Positions 33,561 to 42,456 of a stretch of DNA of 64,000 nt are shown here, one piece after another. The position numbers were made by a program, and so were the translations under genes. Numbering within the stretch: the first letter of the stretch is position 1; each line of letters opens with the position of its first letter. The notes under the pieces were generated by a model that was given only the letters and a program-made list of their open reading frames with translations, was not told the origin of the DNA and ran no database searches. The DNA comes from Burkholderiaceae bacterium. Lineage in GTDB: Bacteria > Pseudomonadota > Gammaproteobacteria > Burkholderiales > Burkholderiaceae_C. The DNA is taken from positions 512,204 to 576,203 of the forward strand of contig JACKLO010000008.1 in the NCBI GenBank assembly GCA_024235915.1. The letters are read 5' to 3'.

Positions 33561-36047
33561 ATGGACATGCCCCAACAACGCCACCGTGACCACGACAAGC
33601 GCTCCACCGGAAATGGCGCGACCGATGCCGTGACGATCTACACCTGCCCGATGCACCCGGAGGTCGAGCAGGATGCCCCTGGCAAGTGTCCGAAGTGCGG
33701 CATGTTCCTCGTGCCGAAGGAGCAGGCCTCGGCCGACGCCCACGCCGGTCATGGACATGCCGGCCATGCGCACCATGACCACGCAGGTCATGCGCACCAT
33801 GACCACGCAGCTCATGGGCACCCTGGCCACGCGGGACACGAGCACCACGCACCGGCGGCGTCCATGCCTGCGAAGGCTGCCAAGGCCGGCGCCTACGACC
33901 AGGTGCCGGCCGACTGGCGCGGCGGCGTCTACACCTGCCCGATGCACCCCGAGGTGCGCCAGACCGGGCCCGGGGCCTGCCCGCTGTGCGGCATGGGGCT
34001 GCAGCTCGAAGCGGGCTCGGCCGCGGGCGACGAAGGCCCGAACCCGGAGCTGGTCGACTTCACGCGCCGCCTGTGGGCGGCCACCGCGCTGACGGTGCCG
34101 CTGCTGGTACTGACGATGGCGCCGTTCCTGGGCATCACCGCCGTGCGCGACTTCTTCGGCGAGCACGCCTCGATGTGGATCGAGCTCGCGCTCGCCACGC
34201 CGGTCATCCTGTGGTCCGGCTGGCCGTTCTTCGATCGCGGCTGGACCTCGTTCCGCACCTGGAACCTGAACATGTTCAGCCTGATCGGCATGGGGGTGGC
34301 GGCGGCCTTCGTCTACTCGGTGGTGGCGCTGGTCGCGCCGGGCATCTTCCCGGCCGGCTTCCGTGATCCGACCACCGGCGTCGTCGGCGTCTATTTCGAG
34401 GCGGCAGCCGTCATCGTGACGCTGGTGTTGCTGGGCCAAGTGATGGAACTGCGCGCCCGCGAAGGCACCGGCAAGGCGATCCGCGCCCTGCTCGACCTCG
34501 CGGCCAAGACCGCGCGCGTGATCCGGCCCGACGGCACGGAAGAAGAGATCCCGCTCGAGCAGGTGCAGGTCGGTGACCGGTTGCGCGTGCGCCCGGGCGA
34601 CAAGGTGCCGGTGGACGGCACGGTCGTCGACGGCCGCTCCTCGATCGACGAGAGCATGATCACCGGCGAGCCGGTGCCGGTCGAGAAGGTGGCCGGCGAC
34701 AAGCTCACCGGCGCCACGATCAACGGCACGGGCAGCCTGGTGATGGAAGCCACGCGCGTCGGTGCCGATACCCTGCTGGCGCAGATCGTCGACATGGTGG
34801 CCAGCGCGCAGAAGAGCCGCGCGCCGATCCAGAAGTGGGCCGACATGGTGGCCGGGCGCTTCGTGCCGGCCGTGATCGGCATCGCGGTGGCCTCGTTCAG
34901 CGCCTGGGCGATCTGGGGCCCGGCGCCGGCGCTGGCCTACGCGCTGGTGTCGGCGGTGGCGGTGCTGATCATCGCCTGCCCCTGCGCGCTGGGCCTGGCG
35001 ACGCCGATGTCGATCATGACCGCCACCGGCCGTGGCGCGCAGATGGGCGTGCTGATCAAGAACGCCGAGGCCCTTGAACGCTTCGAGAAGGTCGACACGC
35101 TGATCGTCGACAAGACCGGCACGCTCACCGAGGGCAAGCCGAAGCTGGTGGCCGTGATGCCCGAGCCCGGGCACGACGAGGCCGAGGTGCTGCGCCTGGC
35201 CGCAACGCTGGAGAAGGGTTCGGAGCACCCGCTGGCGGAAGCCATCGTGCGTGGCGCCGAGGAACGTGGCGTCAAGCTGGCCGAGGCGCAGGACTTCGAG
35301 GCCGTCACCGGCAAGGGCGTCAAGGGCCGTGTCGACGGCAAGGCCGTCGCGCTGGGCAACCTCAAGCTCGTCAAGGATCTCGGCCTGGACGGCGCCGGGC
35401 TGTCTGCGAAGGCCGACGCCGCACGCGACGAAGGCCAGACGGTCATGTTCGTGATGCTCGACGGCACGGTGGCCGGCCTGGTGGCGGTGGCCGACCCGGT
35501 CAAGGCCAGCACGCCCGAGGCCATCAAGTCGCTGCACGAACTGGGCTTCCGCGTCGTGATGGCCACCGGCGACAACGAGCGCACGGCCAAGGCCGTCGCC
35601 GCGCGCCTGGGCATCGACGAGATCCGCGCCGACGTGCTGCCGGCCGACAAGGCGCGCATCATCCAGGAGCTGCAGTCCCAGGGCCGCAAGGTGGCGATGG
35701 CCGGCGATGGCGTCAACGACGCACCCGCGCTGGCGCAGGCCGACGTCGGCATCGCGATGGGCACCGGCGCCGACGTCGCGATCGAGAGCGCCGGCTTCAC
35801 GCTCGTCAAGGGTGACCTGACCGGCATCGTGCGAGCGCGGCGGCTGGCCACCGCGACGATGAGCAACATCCGGCAGAACCTGTTCTTCGCGCTGGTCTAC
35901 AACGCCGCCGGCGTGCCGATCGCCGCGGGGGTGCTGTACCCCTTCATCGGCCTGCTGATCGGGCCGATCTTCGCCGCCTTCGCGATGAGCGCCTCGTCGC
36001 TGTCGGTGGTGCTGAACGCACTGCGCCTGCGCACGACGCGGGTCTGA
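33561..36047 (+). CDS. Copper/silver P1B-type ATPase with two YHS-like metal-binding domains
   Basis: An 828-residue inner-membrane copper exporter. Instead of HMA domains it starts with two heavy-metal-binding domains of the form YTCPMHPEVEQDAPGKCPKCG (first) and YTCPMHPEVRQTGPGACPLC (second), linked by a His-rich spacer (GHAHHDHAGHAHHDHAAHGH). Motifs follow in order: TGEPVPVEK, the copper CPC in IACPCALGLATP, DKTGTLTEGKPK, SEHPLAEAI and GDGVNDAPAL. All are intact. ATG at 33561 starts at a natural boundary; upstream in-frame codons lie in DUF2933. It is the core of the operon after mer-type operator 1. Confidence 0.93.
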   Translation: MDMPQQRHRDHDKRSTGNGATDAVTIYTCPMHPEVEQDAPGKCPKCGMFLVPKEQASADAHAGHGHAGHAHHDHAGHAHHDHAAHGHPGHAGHEHHAPAASMPAKAAKAGAYDQVPADWRGGVYTCPMHPEVRQTGPGACPLCGMGLQLEAGSAAGDEGPNPELVDFTRRLWAATALTVPLLVLTMAPFLGITAVRDFFGEHASMWIELALATPVILWSGWPFFDRGWTSFRTWNLNMFSLIGMGVAAAFVYSVVALVAPGIFPAGFRDPTTGVVGVYFEAAAVIVTLVLLGQVMELRAREGTGKAIRALLDLAAKTARVIRPDGTEEEIPLEQVQVGDRLRVRPGDKVPVDGTVVDGRSSIDESMITGEPVPVEKVAGDKLTGATINGTGSLVMEATRVGADTLLAQIVDMVASAQKSRAPIQKWADMVAGRFVPAVIGIAVASFSAWAIWGPAPALAYALVSAVAVLIIACPCALGLATPMSIMTATGRGAQMGVLIKNAEALERFEKVDTLIVDKTGTLTEGKPKLVAVMPEPGHDEAEVLRLAATLEKGSEHPLAEAIVRGAEERGVKLAEAQDFEAVTGKGVKGRVDGKAVALGNLKLVKDLGLDGAGLSAKADAARDEGQTVMFVMLDGTVAGLVAVADPVKASTPEAIKSLHELGFRVVMATGDNERTAKAVAARLGIDEIRADVLPADKARIIQELQSQGRKVAMAGDGVNDAPALAQADVGIAMGTGADVAIESAGFTLVKGDLTGIVRARRLATATMSNIRQNLFFALVYNAAGVPIAAGVLYPFIGLLIGPIFAAFAMSASSLSVVLNALRLRTTRV

Positions 36048-36055
36048 GCAGGGCC

Positions 36056-36643
36056 GTGGACATCCTCGCGCACACGCTCTGGGCCGGCCTCGGCACGGCC
36101 TGGCTGGCGCGCCGGAGGCGCGACGTCACGCGCAGGACGGTGGCGACCACGATGACCATGGCCGCGCTGCCCGACGTGATCCAGATGCTGCCGGTGCTCG
36201 CGTGGTGGGCGCTCGGTGGCGGCACCTGGGCTGCGGTGCAGGCCTTCGCGGTGGCGATGCCGGGCCAGGAACCCGTCATGCCCGAGTGGGTGGGCTGGTG
36301 GTCGCACACGATCCACTGCGTCGCCCACAGCGCCGTGATCGCGGCCGCCGTCACGCTGGCCCTGTGGGCGTGGCGACGCACGCTGTGGCTGCCGCTGCTG
36401 GGCTGGTGGTCGCACATCGTGATCGATGTGTTCACGCACTCGGCGGACTACTACGCCTCGCCCGTGCTCTACCCCTTCACCGAACGCGGTTTCGACGGCA
36501 TTGCCTGGATCACGCCGTGGTTCATGGCGCTGAACTACCTGGCGCTGGCCATGGCGGGAGTCGCGCTGCTCGTCAGCGCCAGAAAACGGGGTCGATCCGG
36601 CGCGTTGCCCTCGCCCATCGATCCGACGGGGAGTTCGACATGA
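36056..36643 (+). CDS. YdjM-like membrane protein (metal-dependent hydrolase superfamily)
   Basis: A 195-residue membrane protein starting at GTG 36056, MDILAHTLWAGLGTAWLARR, with His/Asp motifs in HTIHCVAHS and HIVIDVFTHS placed between hydrophobic segments. This spacing resembles the YdjM/DUF457 inner-membrane hydrolase family. It follows the ATPase stop by 8 bases. The substrate is unknown; lipid or membrane modification is only a guess. Confidence 0.68.
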   Translation: MDILAHTLWAGLGTAWLARRRRDVTRRTVATTMTMAALPDVIQMLPVLAWWALGGGTWAAVQAFAVAMPGQEPVMPEWVGWWSHTIHCVAHSAVIAAAVTLALWAWRRTLWLPLLGWWSHIVIDVFTHSADYYASPVLYPFTERGFDGIAWITPWFMALNYLALAMAGVALLVSARKRGRSGALPSPIDPTGSST

Positions 36644-36981
36644 GCCCGACCGCCTTGAACTGGACAATCTTCGCGCTGTCGTTCGCCGTCTTCGGCATCT
36701 GGCTTGCCGCGTGGCTGCGCAGACGCAACGGTGGTGGCCATGACGGTGAGCGTGCCCGCCCCCACCGTGCAGGCTCGCCCGGCGGGCATCCGCGATCGAC
36801 ACCTCCCGTCCGCACCCCGGACGTCGAGCCGGTGTCGGGCGTGCCGCTGGACATGACCACCGCGCTGCCCTGGTTCCATCGCGGAACCGTCTACTTCTTC
36901 GCCACCGAGGCATCGCGCGCTCGCTTCGTGGCGCGAACTTCGACCCCTGCTTCTGCAAGACACCTCGAAGGCTGCCGATGA
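36640..36981 (+). CDS. Membrane-anchored degenerate YHS-domain protein
   Basis: A 113-residue protein with a membrane helix (LNWTIFALSFAVFGIWLAAW), an Arg/Pro-rich linker and a C-terminal YHS-like stretch: DVEPVSGVPLDMTTALPW, then RGTVYFFATEASRARFVA. The Cys of the usual DPVCGM is Ser here, so metal binding may be lost or changed. It overlaps the previous gene by four bases (ATGA) and the next by four, so all three are coupled. Confidence 0.65.
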   Translation: MSPTALNWTIFALSFAVFGIWLAAWLRRRNGGGHDGERARPHRAGSPGGHPRSTPPVRTPDVEPVSGVPLDMTTALPWFHRGTVYFFATEASRARFVARTSTPASARHLEGCR

Positions 36982-37424
36982 ACCGGACCCTTGCCAAGCG
37001 CCACCGCTCGTCCACCGCAAGACTCGCGCTGGCCTTGCTGACGCTGGCCGCGGCGTGGCCCAGCTGGGGCCAGCGCATCCGTGACCTGCCGCCCTCGGCG
37101 CTGGGCATCTCGGTGCCCACGCTGTCGGCGCAGGCGGCCGCCGGCCAGAAGGCCTTCGACGCCAACTGCGCGTCGTGCCATGGCCGCTTCGGCACCGGCT
37201 CCGACAAGGGGCCGCCGCTGCTGCACGACATCTACAACCCGGGCCACCACGCCGACGAGGCCTTCCAGCGCGCCGCGCGCAACGGGGTGCAGCAGCACCA
37301 TTGGCGATTCGGCGACATGCCGCCGCAACCCCAGGTCAGCGACGAACAGCTGGTGCAGATCGTGCGCTATGTGCGCGAGCTGCAGCAGGCCAATGGCATC
37401 CGGTTCAAGCCGCACCGGATGTAG
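36978..37424 (+). CDS. Periplasmic c-type cytochrome
   Basis: A 148-residue protein with a signal peptide (STARLALALLTLAAAWPSWG), one haem motif CASCH (residues 64-68) and downstream Met-containing segment FGDMPPQPQVSDEQLVQIVR, typical of class I cytochromes c. The start overlaps the preceding stop (ATGA). A cytochrome in a copper-ATPase operon suggests redox control of copper in the periplasm, or electron supply to a copper oxidase. The partner is unknown. Confidence 0.88.
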   Translation: MNRTLAKRHRSSTARLALALLTLAAAWPSWGQRIRDLPPSALGISVPTLSAQAAAGQKAFDANCASCHGRFGTGSDKGPPLLHDIYNPGHHADEAFQRAARNGVQQHHWRFGDMPPQPQVSDEQLVQIVRYVRELQQANGIRFKPHRM

Positions 37425-37483
37425 GTGTACCGGCCGGTCTTGACATCCTTTCGATTTCGACAGCCCGCACAGGAGACTCCACC

Positions 37484-38470
37484 GTGAAAGCTCAGCAACT
37501 CATCCGAGGCGTCGGCGCCGCACTGGCGCTGTATTCAGCGGCCGCATCGGCCGCGCCGATGGTCTACATCCCGCTGGGATCGGCCAACCAGGTGATCGCC
37601 GTCGATGCGGCCACCGACCGCATCACCACGAGCTTCGCCAACGTCGTCGACGCCCATGGCCTGGTGGCCACGCCCGACGGCGAGTACCTGGTCGCCGGCA
37701 GCGTCAAGGAGACGCCCGCGAAGGAAGGATCGACGAGCGGGCCGGCCAGCCAGCTGCACCTGGTTCACCCGCAGCACGGGCACGTGATGCAGACCATCCC
37801 CGTGACCGGCTGGACGCACCACCAGGCGATCACGCCCGACGGCCGCTACGTCATCTCCACGCATCCCACGCGGGGGGGCGTCAGCGTGGTCGACCTGCAG
37901 AGCAACCAGGTCGTGCAGACCATCGCCACCGGTGCGGCGCCGAACTACACCGTCATCACGCGCGACGGATCGCGAGCGTTCGTCAGCAACAGCGGCGCAG
38001 GCAACATCGCCGAGATCGACCTGAAGACCTGGGCCGTGACGCGGACGCTGGAGTCCGGGCCGGCCCCCGAGCATCTGGTGCTGTCGGCCGACGACGCCAC
38101 CGTCTACGCGCTGAATCCGCGGGCCGGCACCGTGACGGCCGTCTCGGTGGGCACGGGAAAGACGGTCAGGACCTTCGAGGTCGGCGGCAAGCTGCACGGG
38201 CTGGACATCGGCGACGACGGCCGCCGGCTGTTCGTCAGCGACCTGGGGGGCAACCGCCTGATTGCACTCGACCCGCGCGATGGCTCGCAGCGCGAACTGG
38301 CGCTCTCGCCGGCGCCATATCACCTCAACACCATCCACGGCACGGGCAAGGTCTACGTCTCCAGCCGCAGCGACCCGGTGATCTGGGTGGTCGACCAGCG
38401 CAGCCTGGCGCTGCTGGGGACGATCAAGCTGCCGGGCGGCACCGGCCACCAGATGGCCATCGTGCGTTGA
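37484..38470 (+). CDS. YncE-like beta-propeller protein
   Basis: A 328-residue exported protein from GTG 37484 (AGGAG ahead): signal peptide KAQQLIRGVGAALALYSAAA, then about seven blades with repeats such as VIAVDAATDRITTSFANVVD, VVDLQSNQVVQTIATGAAPN and VSVGTGKTVRTFEVGGKLHG. This is the YVTN/40-residue propeller pattern. Such periplasmic propellers often bind DNA, metals or partner proteins; none can be picked here. It lies 59 bases after the cytochrome gene. Confidence 0.82.
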   Translation: MKAQQLIRGVGAALALYSAAASAAPMVYIPLGSANQVIAVDAATDRITTSFANVVDAHGLVATPDGEYLVAGSVKETPAKEGSTSGPASQLHLVHPQHGHVMQTIPVTGWTHHQAITPDGRYVISTHPTRGGVSVVDLQSNQVVQTIATGAAPNYTVITRDGSRAFVSNSGAGNIAEIDLKTWAVTRTLESGPAPEHLVLSADDATVYALNPRAGTVTAVSVGTGKTVRTFEVGGKLHGLDIGDDGRRLFVSDLGGNRLIALDPRDGSQRELALSPAPYHLNTIHGTGKVYVSSRSDPVIWVVDQRSLALLGTIKLPGGTGHQMAIVR

Positions 38471-38486
38471 ACTTCGGAACGTCGTG

Positions 38487-38705
38487 ATGAAGCACACCGA
38501 ATCCGAAAGAGACTTCAAGGATCCCGTCTGCGGCATGCGCGTCAGCCGGCTGACCGCCGTGGCCGACGCGGAGCATGGTCAGAAGCGCTACTACTTCTGC
38601 GCCGTCGAATGCCGCGATGCCTTCCTCGCCGACCCGGCCAGGTACCTGCCGCGGCACCGCCAGCACGGCGTGCGCCCGCGCTCCGACGAAACGCAGACCG
38701 ACTGA
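38487..38705 (+). CDS. YHS domain protein
   Basis: A 72-residue cytosolic protein with the canonical YHS start DFKDPVCGMRVSRLTAVADA and a second Cys in YYFCAVECRDAFLADPARY. YHS domains are small metal-binding modules often linked to copper ATPases. ATG at 38487 is used; an in-frame GTG at 38484 is possible. It is the intact counterpart of the degenerate YHS gene at 36640. Confidence 0.85.
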   Translation: MKHTESERDFKDPVCGMRVSRLTAVADAEHGQKRYYFCAVECRDAFLADPARYLPRHRQHGVRPRSDETQTD

Positions 38706-38715
38706 GTCGAGCGCC

Positions 38716-39171
38716 ATGCCCCTGCAGTCAACCAGCCGCCGAACCCGCCGCCGAACCGCGGCGGCGATGGCGCTGGTGTGGCTGTTCGCGCTGTTCGCGG
38801 GGGTCGTCAACGCCTGCGCCTTGCAAGCGACCGGCACGCACGGCCACGCGGAGCCGGGACGCCTCGTTGCAGCGGCCATCGAGACCGAGGCCGAGGCCAT
38901 CACGGCCGGGCATGTCGGCGTGATCCCCACACACGATGTCGATGGGGACAGCCAGGCACAACCATCGTGCCTGAAGGCCTGCGACGAACAGGCCCGGGGG
39001 GTGTACGCCACAGCGGCCGATCCTGCCGACCCGGGTGACGCACCGTACATCGCGCCAGCGTGGGACGGCCAGCATCTGCTGATCTCGTCGCCAGCACGCG
39101 CCAGGGACCAGCGCAAGCCGCTGCCCCCGCAACCTCCGCCCCGACTTCTCTTCTCCACCCTCCTCTTGTAG
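38716..39171 (+). CDS. Small exported NACxLQ protein, paralogue 2
   Basis: A 151-residue protein with signal or anchor RRTAAAMALVWLFALFAGVV, then NACALQATGTHGHAEPG, TAGHVGVIPTHDVDGD and CLKACDEQARG. It is homologous to the protein at 31346 in the same order of motifs, though the C-terminal parts differ (this one ends PPQPPPRLLFSTLLL). It ends 38 bases before mer-type operator 2. The repeated pairing suggests a role linked to the operator's operon. No family is recognised. Confidence 0.62.
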   Translation: MPLQSTSRRTRRRTAAAMALVWLFALFAGVVNACALQATGTHGHAEPGRLVAAAIETEAEAITAGHVGVIPTHDVDGDSQAQPSCLKACDEQARGVYATAADPADPGDAPYIAPAWDGQHLLISSPARARDQRKPLPPQPPPRLLFSTLLL

Positions 39172-39208
39172 CGCCTGCATCCGTGAGGCCAAGTGGTATC
39201 GCACTTGG

Positions 39209-39240
39209 CTTGACTCCGTACCCAGGTACGGACTTCATAG
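39209..39240 (+). promoter_or_regulatory. mer-type operator-promoter, copy 2
   Basis: The -35 and dyad (TTGACTCCGTAC, CCAG, GTACGG) are identical to copy 1 over 23 bases (39209-39231). A -10, TCATAG, lies 19 bases after the -35. It precedes the outer-membrane protein gene at 39319. Two identical mer-type operators 7.3 kb apart point to one regulator controlling both operons. Confidence 0.72.
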
Positions 39241-39318
39241 TCGTGAACCCGCCGAACGCCATGCAGACGGGCGCCGAGCGCTCCGGCCGTGGACAAGCAG
39301 CAGATGAAGGAGAAGACG

Positions 39319-40536
39319 ATGACAAGGAAGCAAGGATCCCGGGCAGCCGCGGCGCTGGCCATCGCCGTCACGGCAGGCTTCGCGCCTGCCGCGTGGAGTG
39401 CCGATGACGTCGGCGCATTGCGACAACGGCTGGACGCGCTGCAGCAGGAAGTGCAGGCCTTGAAGGCCGCGCTCGAAGCGCAACGCAGCCCGCCAGCGTC
39501 GGCGCCTCAGTCAGCGACGCCTCCAGCGGCGGCCAGCATGCAGTCGCGCGCCTCGGCGCACCTGGCCGGCTATGGCGCCGTCGGCTTTGCCTCCAACCGG
39601 GACGGTGGCAGCTCGTTCGACATGGTCCAGCTCGCACCGATCTTCCATTTCGGCTACGGCGACCGTCTGTTCTTCGAGACCGAACTGAACGTCACCAGCA
39701 ACGGTTCCGGCGGCACGGACGTCGATCTCGAGTACGCCAACATCAACTACTTCCTGAACGACAGCGTGGCGCTGTTCGCCGGCAAGTTCCTGACACCGGT
39801 CGGCTACTTCTTCCAGAACCTGCATCCGGCCTGGATCAACAAGTTCGCGTCGCGCCCGCCTGGCTTTGGCGGCGAGGGGTCGGCGGCGCCCGAGTCCGAC
39901 ATCGGCATCGGCGCCCGGGGCGGCTTCGCGCTTGGCGAGACCGCGCGCGCCAACTACGCCGTCTACGTCGGCAACGGACCGCGTCTGGAACTCAGCGCAG
40001 ACGGCGAGGAGATCGAGGCTGTCGAAGGCGAGGCGGCGACCTCCAACCCGTCACGCCGCAAGCTGATCGGCGGAAGGTTCGGCCTGCTGCCGATGCCCGG
40101 CCTGGAGGTCGGTGTCTCGTTCGGCACGAGCCGGGTGGCCGTGCAGCTGGACGATGGCAGCGTCGAACCCGGACGCTCCTACCAGGTGGCCAGCGCCGAT
40201 TTCGCGTTCCGCCGCAAGCAACTCGAGTTGCGGGGCGAGTACATCCAGCAGAAGGTCGGCGCCCTGGCATCCAGCGTCGCCCCCGAGGGCGGCACCTGGA
40301 AGGCCGGCTACGTGCAGGCCGCGTACCGGCTCACGCCGCAATGGGAACCGGTGCTGCGATTCGGTGACTTCCGCTCCCCTCACGCCGACCAGCGCAAGCG
40401 GCAATGGGCCGCCGGCGTGAACTTCTACGCCGCCCCCAGCGCGGTCGCCAAGCTGGGCTTCGAGTCCAACCGGGGCGAACCCGGCACGCCGAACGACAGC
40501 GACCGGGTGCTCGTGCAATTCGCCTATGGCTTCTGA
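39319..40536 (+). CDS. Outer-membrane porin-like protein with coiled-coil N-terminus
   Basis: A 405-residue protein: signal peptide GSRAAAALAIAVTAGFAPAA, a short coiled coil (LRQRLDALQQEVQALKAALE), a Pro/Ala linker, and a beta-barrel (AHLAGYGAVGFASNRDGGSS; ending VLVQFAYGF). The layout matches phosphate-selective porin O/P-like or similar channel proteins. ATG at 39319 has AAGGAG at the right distance. It is first in the operon behind mer-type operator 2, followed by two cytochromes c. Substrate unknown. Confidence 0.75.
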   Translation: MTRKQGSRAAAALAIAVTAGFAPAAWSADDVGALRQRLDALQQEVQALKAALEAQRSPPASAPQSATPPAAASMQSRASAHLAGYGAVGFASNRDGGSSFDMVQLAPIFHFGYGDRLFFETELNVTSNGSGGTDVDLEYANINYFLNDSVALFAGKFLTPVGYFFQNLHPAWINKFASRPPGFGGEGSAAPESDIGIGARGGFALGETARANYAVYVGNGPRLELSADGEEIEAVEGEAATSNPSRRKLIGGRFGLLPMPGLEVGVSFGTSRVAVQLDDGSVEPGRSYQVASADFAFRRKQLELRGEYIQQKVGALASSVAPEGGTWKAGYVQAAYRLTPQWEPVLRFGDFRSPHADQRKRQWAAGVNFYAAPSAVAKLGFESNRGEPGTPNDSDRVLVQFAYGF

Positions 40537-40549
40537 TCAGGAGATGAAC

Positions 40550-40846
40550 ATGACGACATCAACAAGGCGCTTCGCCCGCCACTCCATCGGAGCGGTCCTC
40601 GCCGTCCTCCTCACCGTGCCGGCGTCGGCGGCCCCTGCCGAGTCGCCGACGAAGAGCGACCCCATGGCCTTTGCCCGTGGCGCCAAGGCATGGTCCGACA
40701 ACTGCGTGCGCTGCCACAACATGCGCGATCCGCGGGACTACCGGGACGACCAGTGGACATCGGTGATGCAGCACATGCGCCTGCGCGCGGGCCTGACCGG
40801 GCAGGAGGCGCGCGACATCCTGAAGTTCCTGCAGGGGAGCAACTGA
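40550..40846 (+). CDS. Small c-type cytochrome (CVRCH)
   Basis: A 98-residue exported protein: signal RHSIGAVLAVLLTVPASAAP and one haem motif CVRCH in WSDNCVRCHNMRDPRDYRDD. The region after it (WTSVMQHMRLRAGLTGQEAR) is the usual cytochrome c-like C-terminus with possible axial Met. ATG at 40550 follows an AGGAG by 6 bases; the closer ATG at 40544 is too near the site. It is 1 base before the next cytochrome gene, so the two are co-translated. Confidence 0.82.
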   Translation: MTTSTRRFARHSIGAVLAVLLTVPASAAPAESPTKSDPMAFARGAKAWSDNCVRCHNMRDPRDYRDDQWTSVMQHMRLRAGLTGQEARDILKFLQGSN

Positions 40847-40847
40847 G

Positions 40848-41186
40848 ATGCGCGCAAGCCTTCCATTGCTGGCCGCATGCGCAGGGATGGCACTGGCCCC
40901 GGCCCTGGCGGCGGCGCAGGACGTCGGCGCAGCGGTCTACGGCCGGACCTGTATCGCCTGCCACGGCGCCGACGGTGCCGGCGTGCTGCCCGGCGTCCCG
41001 GACTTCACGCAGCCCGGTGGCCCGCTCTCGCAGACCGATGCGGTGCTGATCGAGCGCATCACGAAGGGCTACCAGAGTCCGGGCTCGCCCCTCGCGATGC
41101 CCCCCAAGGGCGGTGACCCCAGCCTGACCGATCCGCAGATCCGGGACGTGCTGGCCTACCTGCGCAGGGAGTTCGCCCCGAAGTGA
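40848..41186 (+). CDS. Class I c-type cytochrome (CIACH)
   Basis: A 112-residue exported monohaem cytochrome: signal MRASLPLLAACAGMALAPAL, haem motif CIACH in YGRTCIACHGADGAGVLPGV, and an axial-Met candidate in SPLAMPPKGGDPSLTD. It is the second cytochrome of a pair behind the outer-membrane protein gene, together forming a likely periplasmic electron-transfer module. The terminal acceptor cannot be seen in the window. Confidence 0.88.
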   Translation: MRASLPLLAACAGMALAPALAAAQDVGAAVYGRTCIACHGADGAGVLPGVPDFTQPGGPLSQTDAVLIERITKGYQSPGSPLAMPPKGGDPSLTDPQIRDVLAYLRREFAPK

Positions 41187-41199
41187 CGCGCTGGCGCCG

Positions 41200-42456
41200 G
41201 TGCCGATCACGCAACACCACACCATGTCCGCAGCAAACGCCAGCAGCGCCACGTTGACTCGACCCGAGCGGACCTCCGGCCTGCTCACGGTCGCTGCCAT
41301 GCTGGTGGCGATCGTCCTGGCCAACTCGCCGCTGAAACCGGTCTACGACGCGGTCCACCACACGCCGGTCGGGTTGAGCGTTGGCACGTGGCAGATCGAG
41401 CGTCCGCTGATCCTCTGGATCAACGAGGGACTGCTGGTGTTCTTCTTCGTCCTCGTCGCGCTCGAGATCAAGCGCGAGGTGCTCGTCGGCCACCTGGCCT
41501 CCAGGGCGCGGGCGGCGCTGCCCCTGGCCGCGGCGGTCGGCGGCATGGCCGTGCCGGCGGTTCTGTACCTGGTTTTCAATGGACAGGATGCCGCCGCCGC
41601 GCGGGGCTGGCCCATCCCGATGGCCACGGACACCGTCCTGGCACTGGCCGCGCTGCACGCGCTCGGTGCCCGGGTTCCCGCCGCCGTCGTGGCCTTCCTG
41701 ACGGCGTCGGCGATCTTCGACGACCTCGGGGCCATCGCGGTGCTGGCCCTGTTGTTCTCGGAGTCCATCTCGCTGCCGGCCCTGCTGGCCGCGGGCGCCG
41801 CCACGCTGGCACTCCTGCTGCTCAACCGGCTCGGCATCTCCAGGCTGTCGGCCTACCTGCTGGCGGGACTGGCGCTCTGGGCGGCCGTGCTGGCCTCCGG
41901 TGTCCACGCGACGGTGGCCGGCTTCATCATCGGTTTGGCCGTGCCATTGCGGACCCGCGGTCCCGCTCGTTCGCCGCTGCGCGCGCTCGAGCAAGGGCTC
42001 AGGCCCTGGGTCGCACTGGTCATCGTCCCGGTCTTCGCGCTGTTCAACGCCGGGATCCGGCTGGTCGACCTGGCGCCGGGCACGGTGTCGGTGGCGATCG
42101 TGGCCGGAACCGTCGCCGCGCTCGTGATCGGCAAGCCCGTGGGCATCCTGGGCGCGGCCTGGCTGGCATCACGCCTGGGCCTGGCGCAGCGCCCGCCAGG
42201 CGTCCGGTGGCGCCACATCGCCGGCGCGGCGCTGCTGGCCGGTATCGGCTTCACGATGAGCCTGTTCTTTGCCGGCCTGGCCTTCGGGCCGCGCAATGCC
42301 CTGACCGCGTCGGCCACGCTCGGCGTGATGCTCGGGTCCTTGCTCTCCGCCGGCGCCGGCCTCGCCTTCCTGATCAATACCTCCAGCCGCCCGGACCGGC
42401 GCAGCAGGTCACTGTCCAACGCGGCCGCAGGTGCCGCAACGAAGGATCCTCGATGA
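41200..42456 (+). CDS. nhaA: Na+/H+ antiporter NhaA
   Basis: A 418-residue inner-membrane antiporter. The signature Asp pair is present in SAIFDDLGAI (residues 174 and 175), after TDTVLALAALHAL. Typical pieces also include LLVFFFVLVALEIKREVLVG and GIGFTMSLFFAGLAFG. GTG at 41200 and ATG at 41224 are both possible starts with no clear ribosome site. Its stop overlaps the DUF3141 start (ATGA). It maintains Na+ and pH homeostasis and is often part of such stress clusters. Confidence 0.9.
   Translation: MPITQHHTMSAANASSATLTRPERTSGLLTVAAMLVAIVLANSPLKPVYDAVHHTPVGLSVGTWQIERPLILWINEGLLVFFFVLVALEIKREVLVGHLASRARAALPLAAAVGGMAVPAVLYLVFNGQDAAAARGWPIPMATDTVLALAALHALGARVPAAVVAFLTASAIFDDLGAIAVLALLFSESISLPALLAAGAATLALLLLNRLGISRLSAYLLAGLALWAAVLASGVHATVAGFIIGLAVPLRTRGPARSPLRALEQGLRPWVALVIVPVFALFNAGIRLVDLAPGTVSVAIVAGTVAALVIGKPVGILGAAWLASRLGLAQRPPGVRWRHIAGAALLAGIGFTMSLFFAGLAFGPRNALTASATLGVMLGSLLSAGAGLAFLINTSSRPDRRSRSLSNAAAGAATKDPR

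Noticed and set aside
32673..35537. A 954-aa minus-strand frame
   Set aside because: It lies across the copper ATPase operon and is a shadow of its codon bias.
31889..39240. A mercury-resistance (mer) operon suggested by the operators
   Set aside because: No merT, merP, merA or merB is present, and the MerR-like protein lacks one mercury cysteine.
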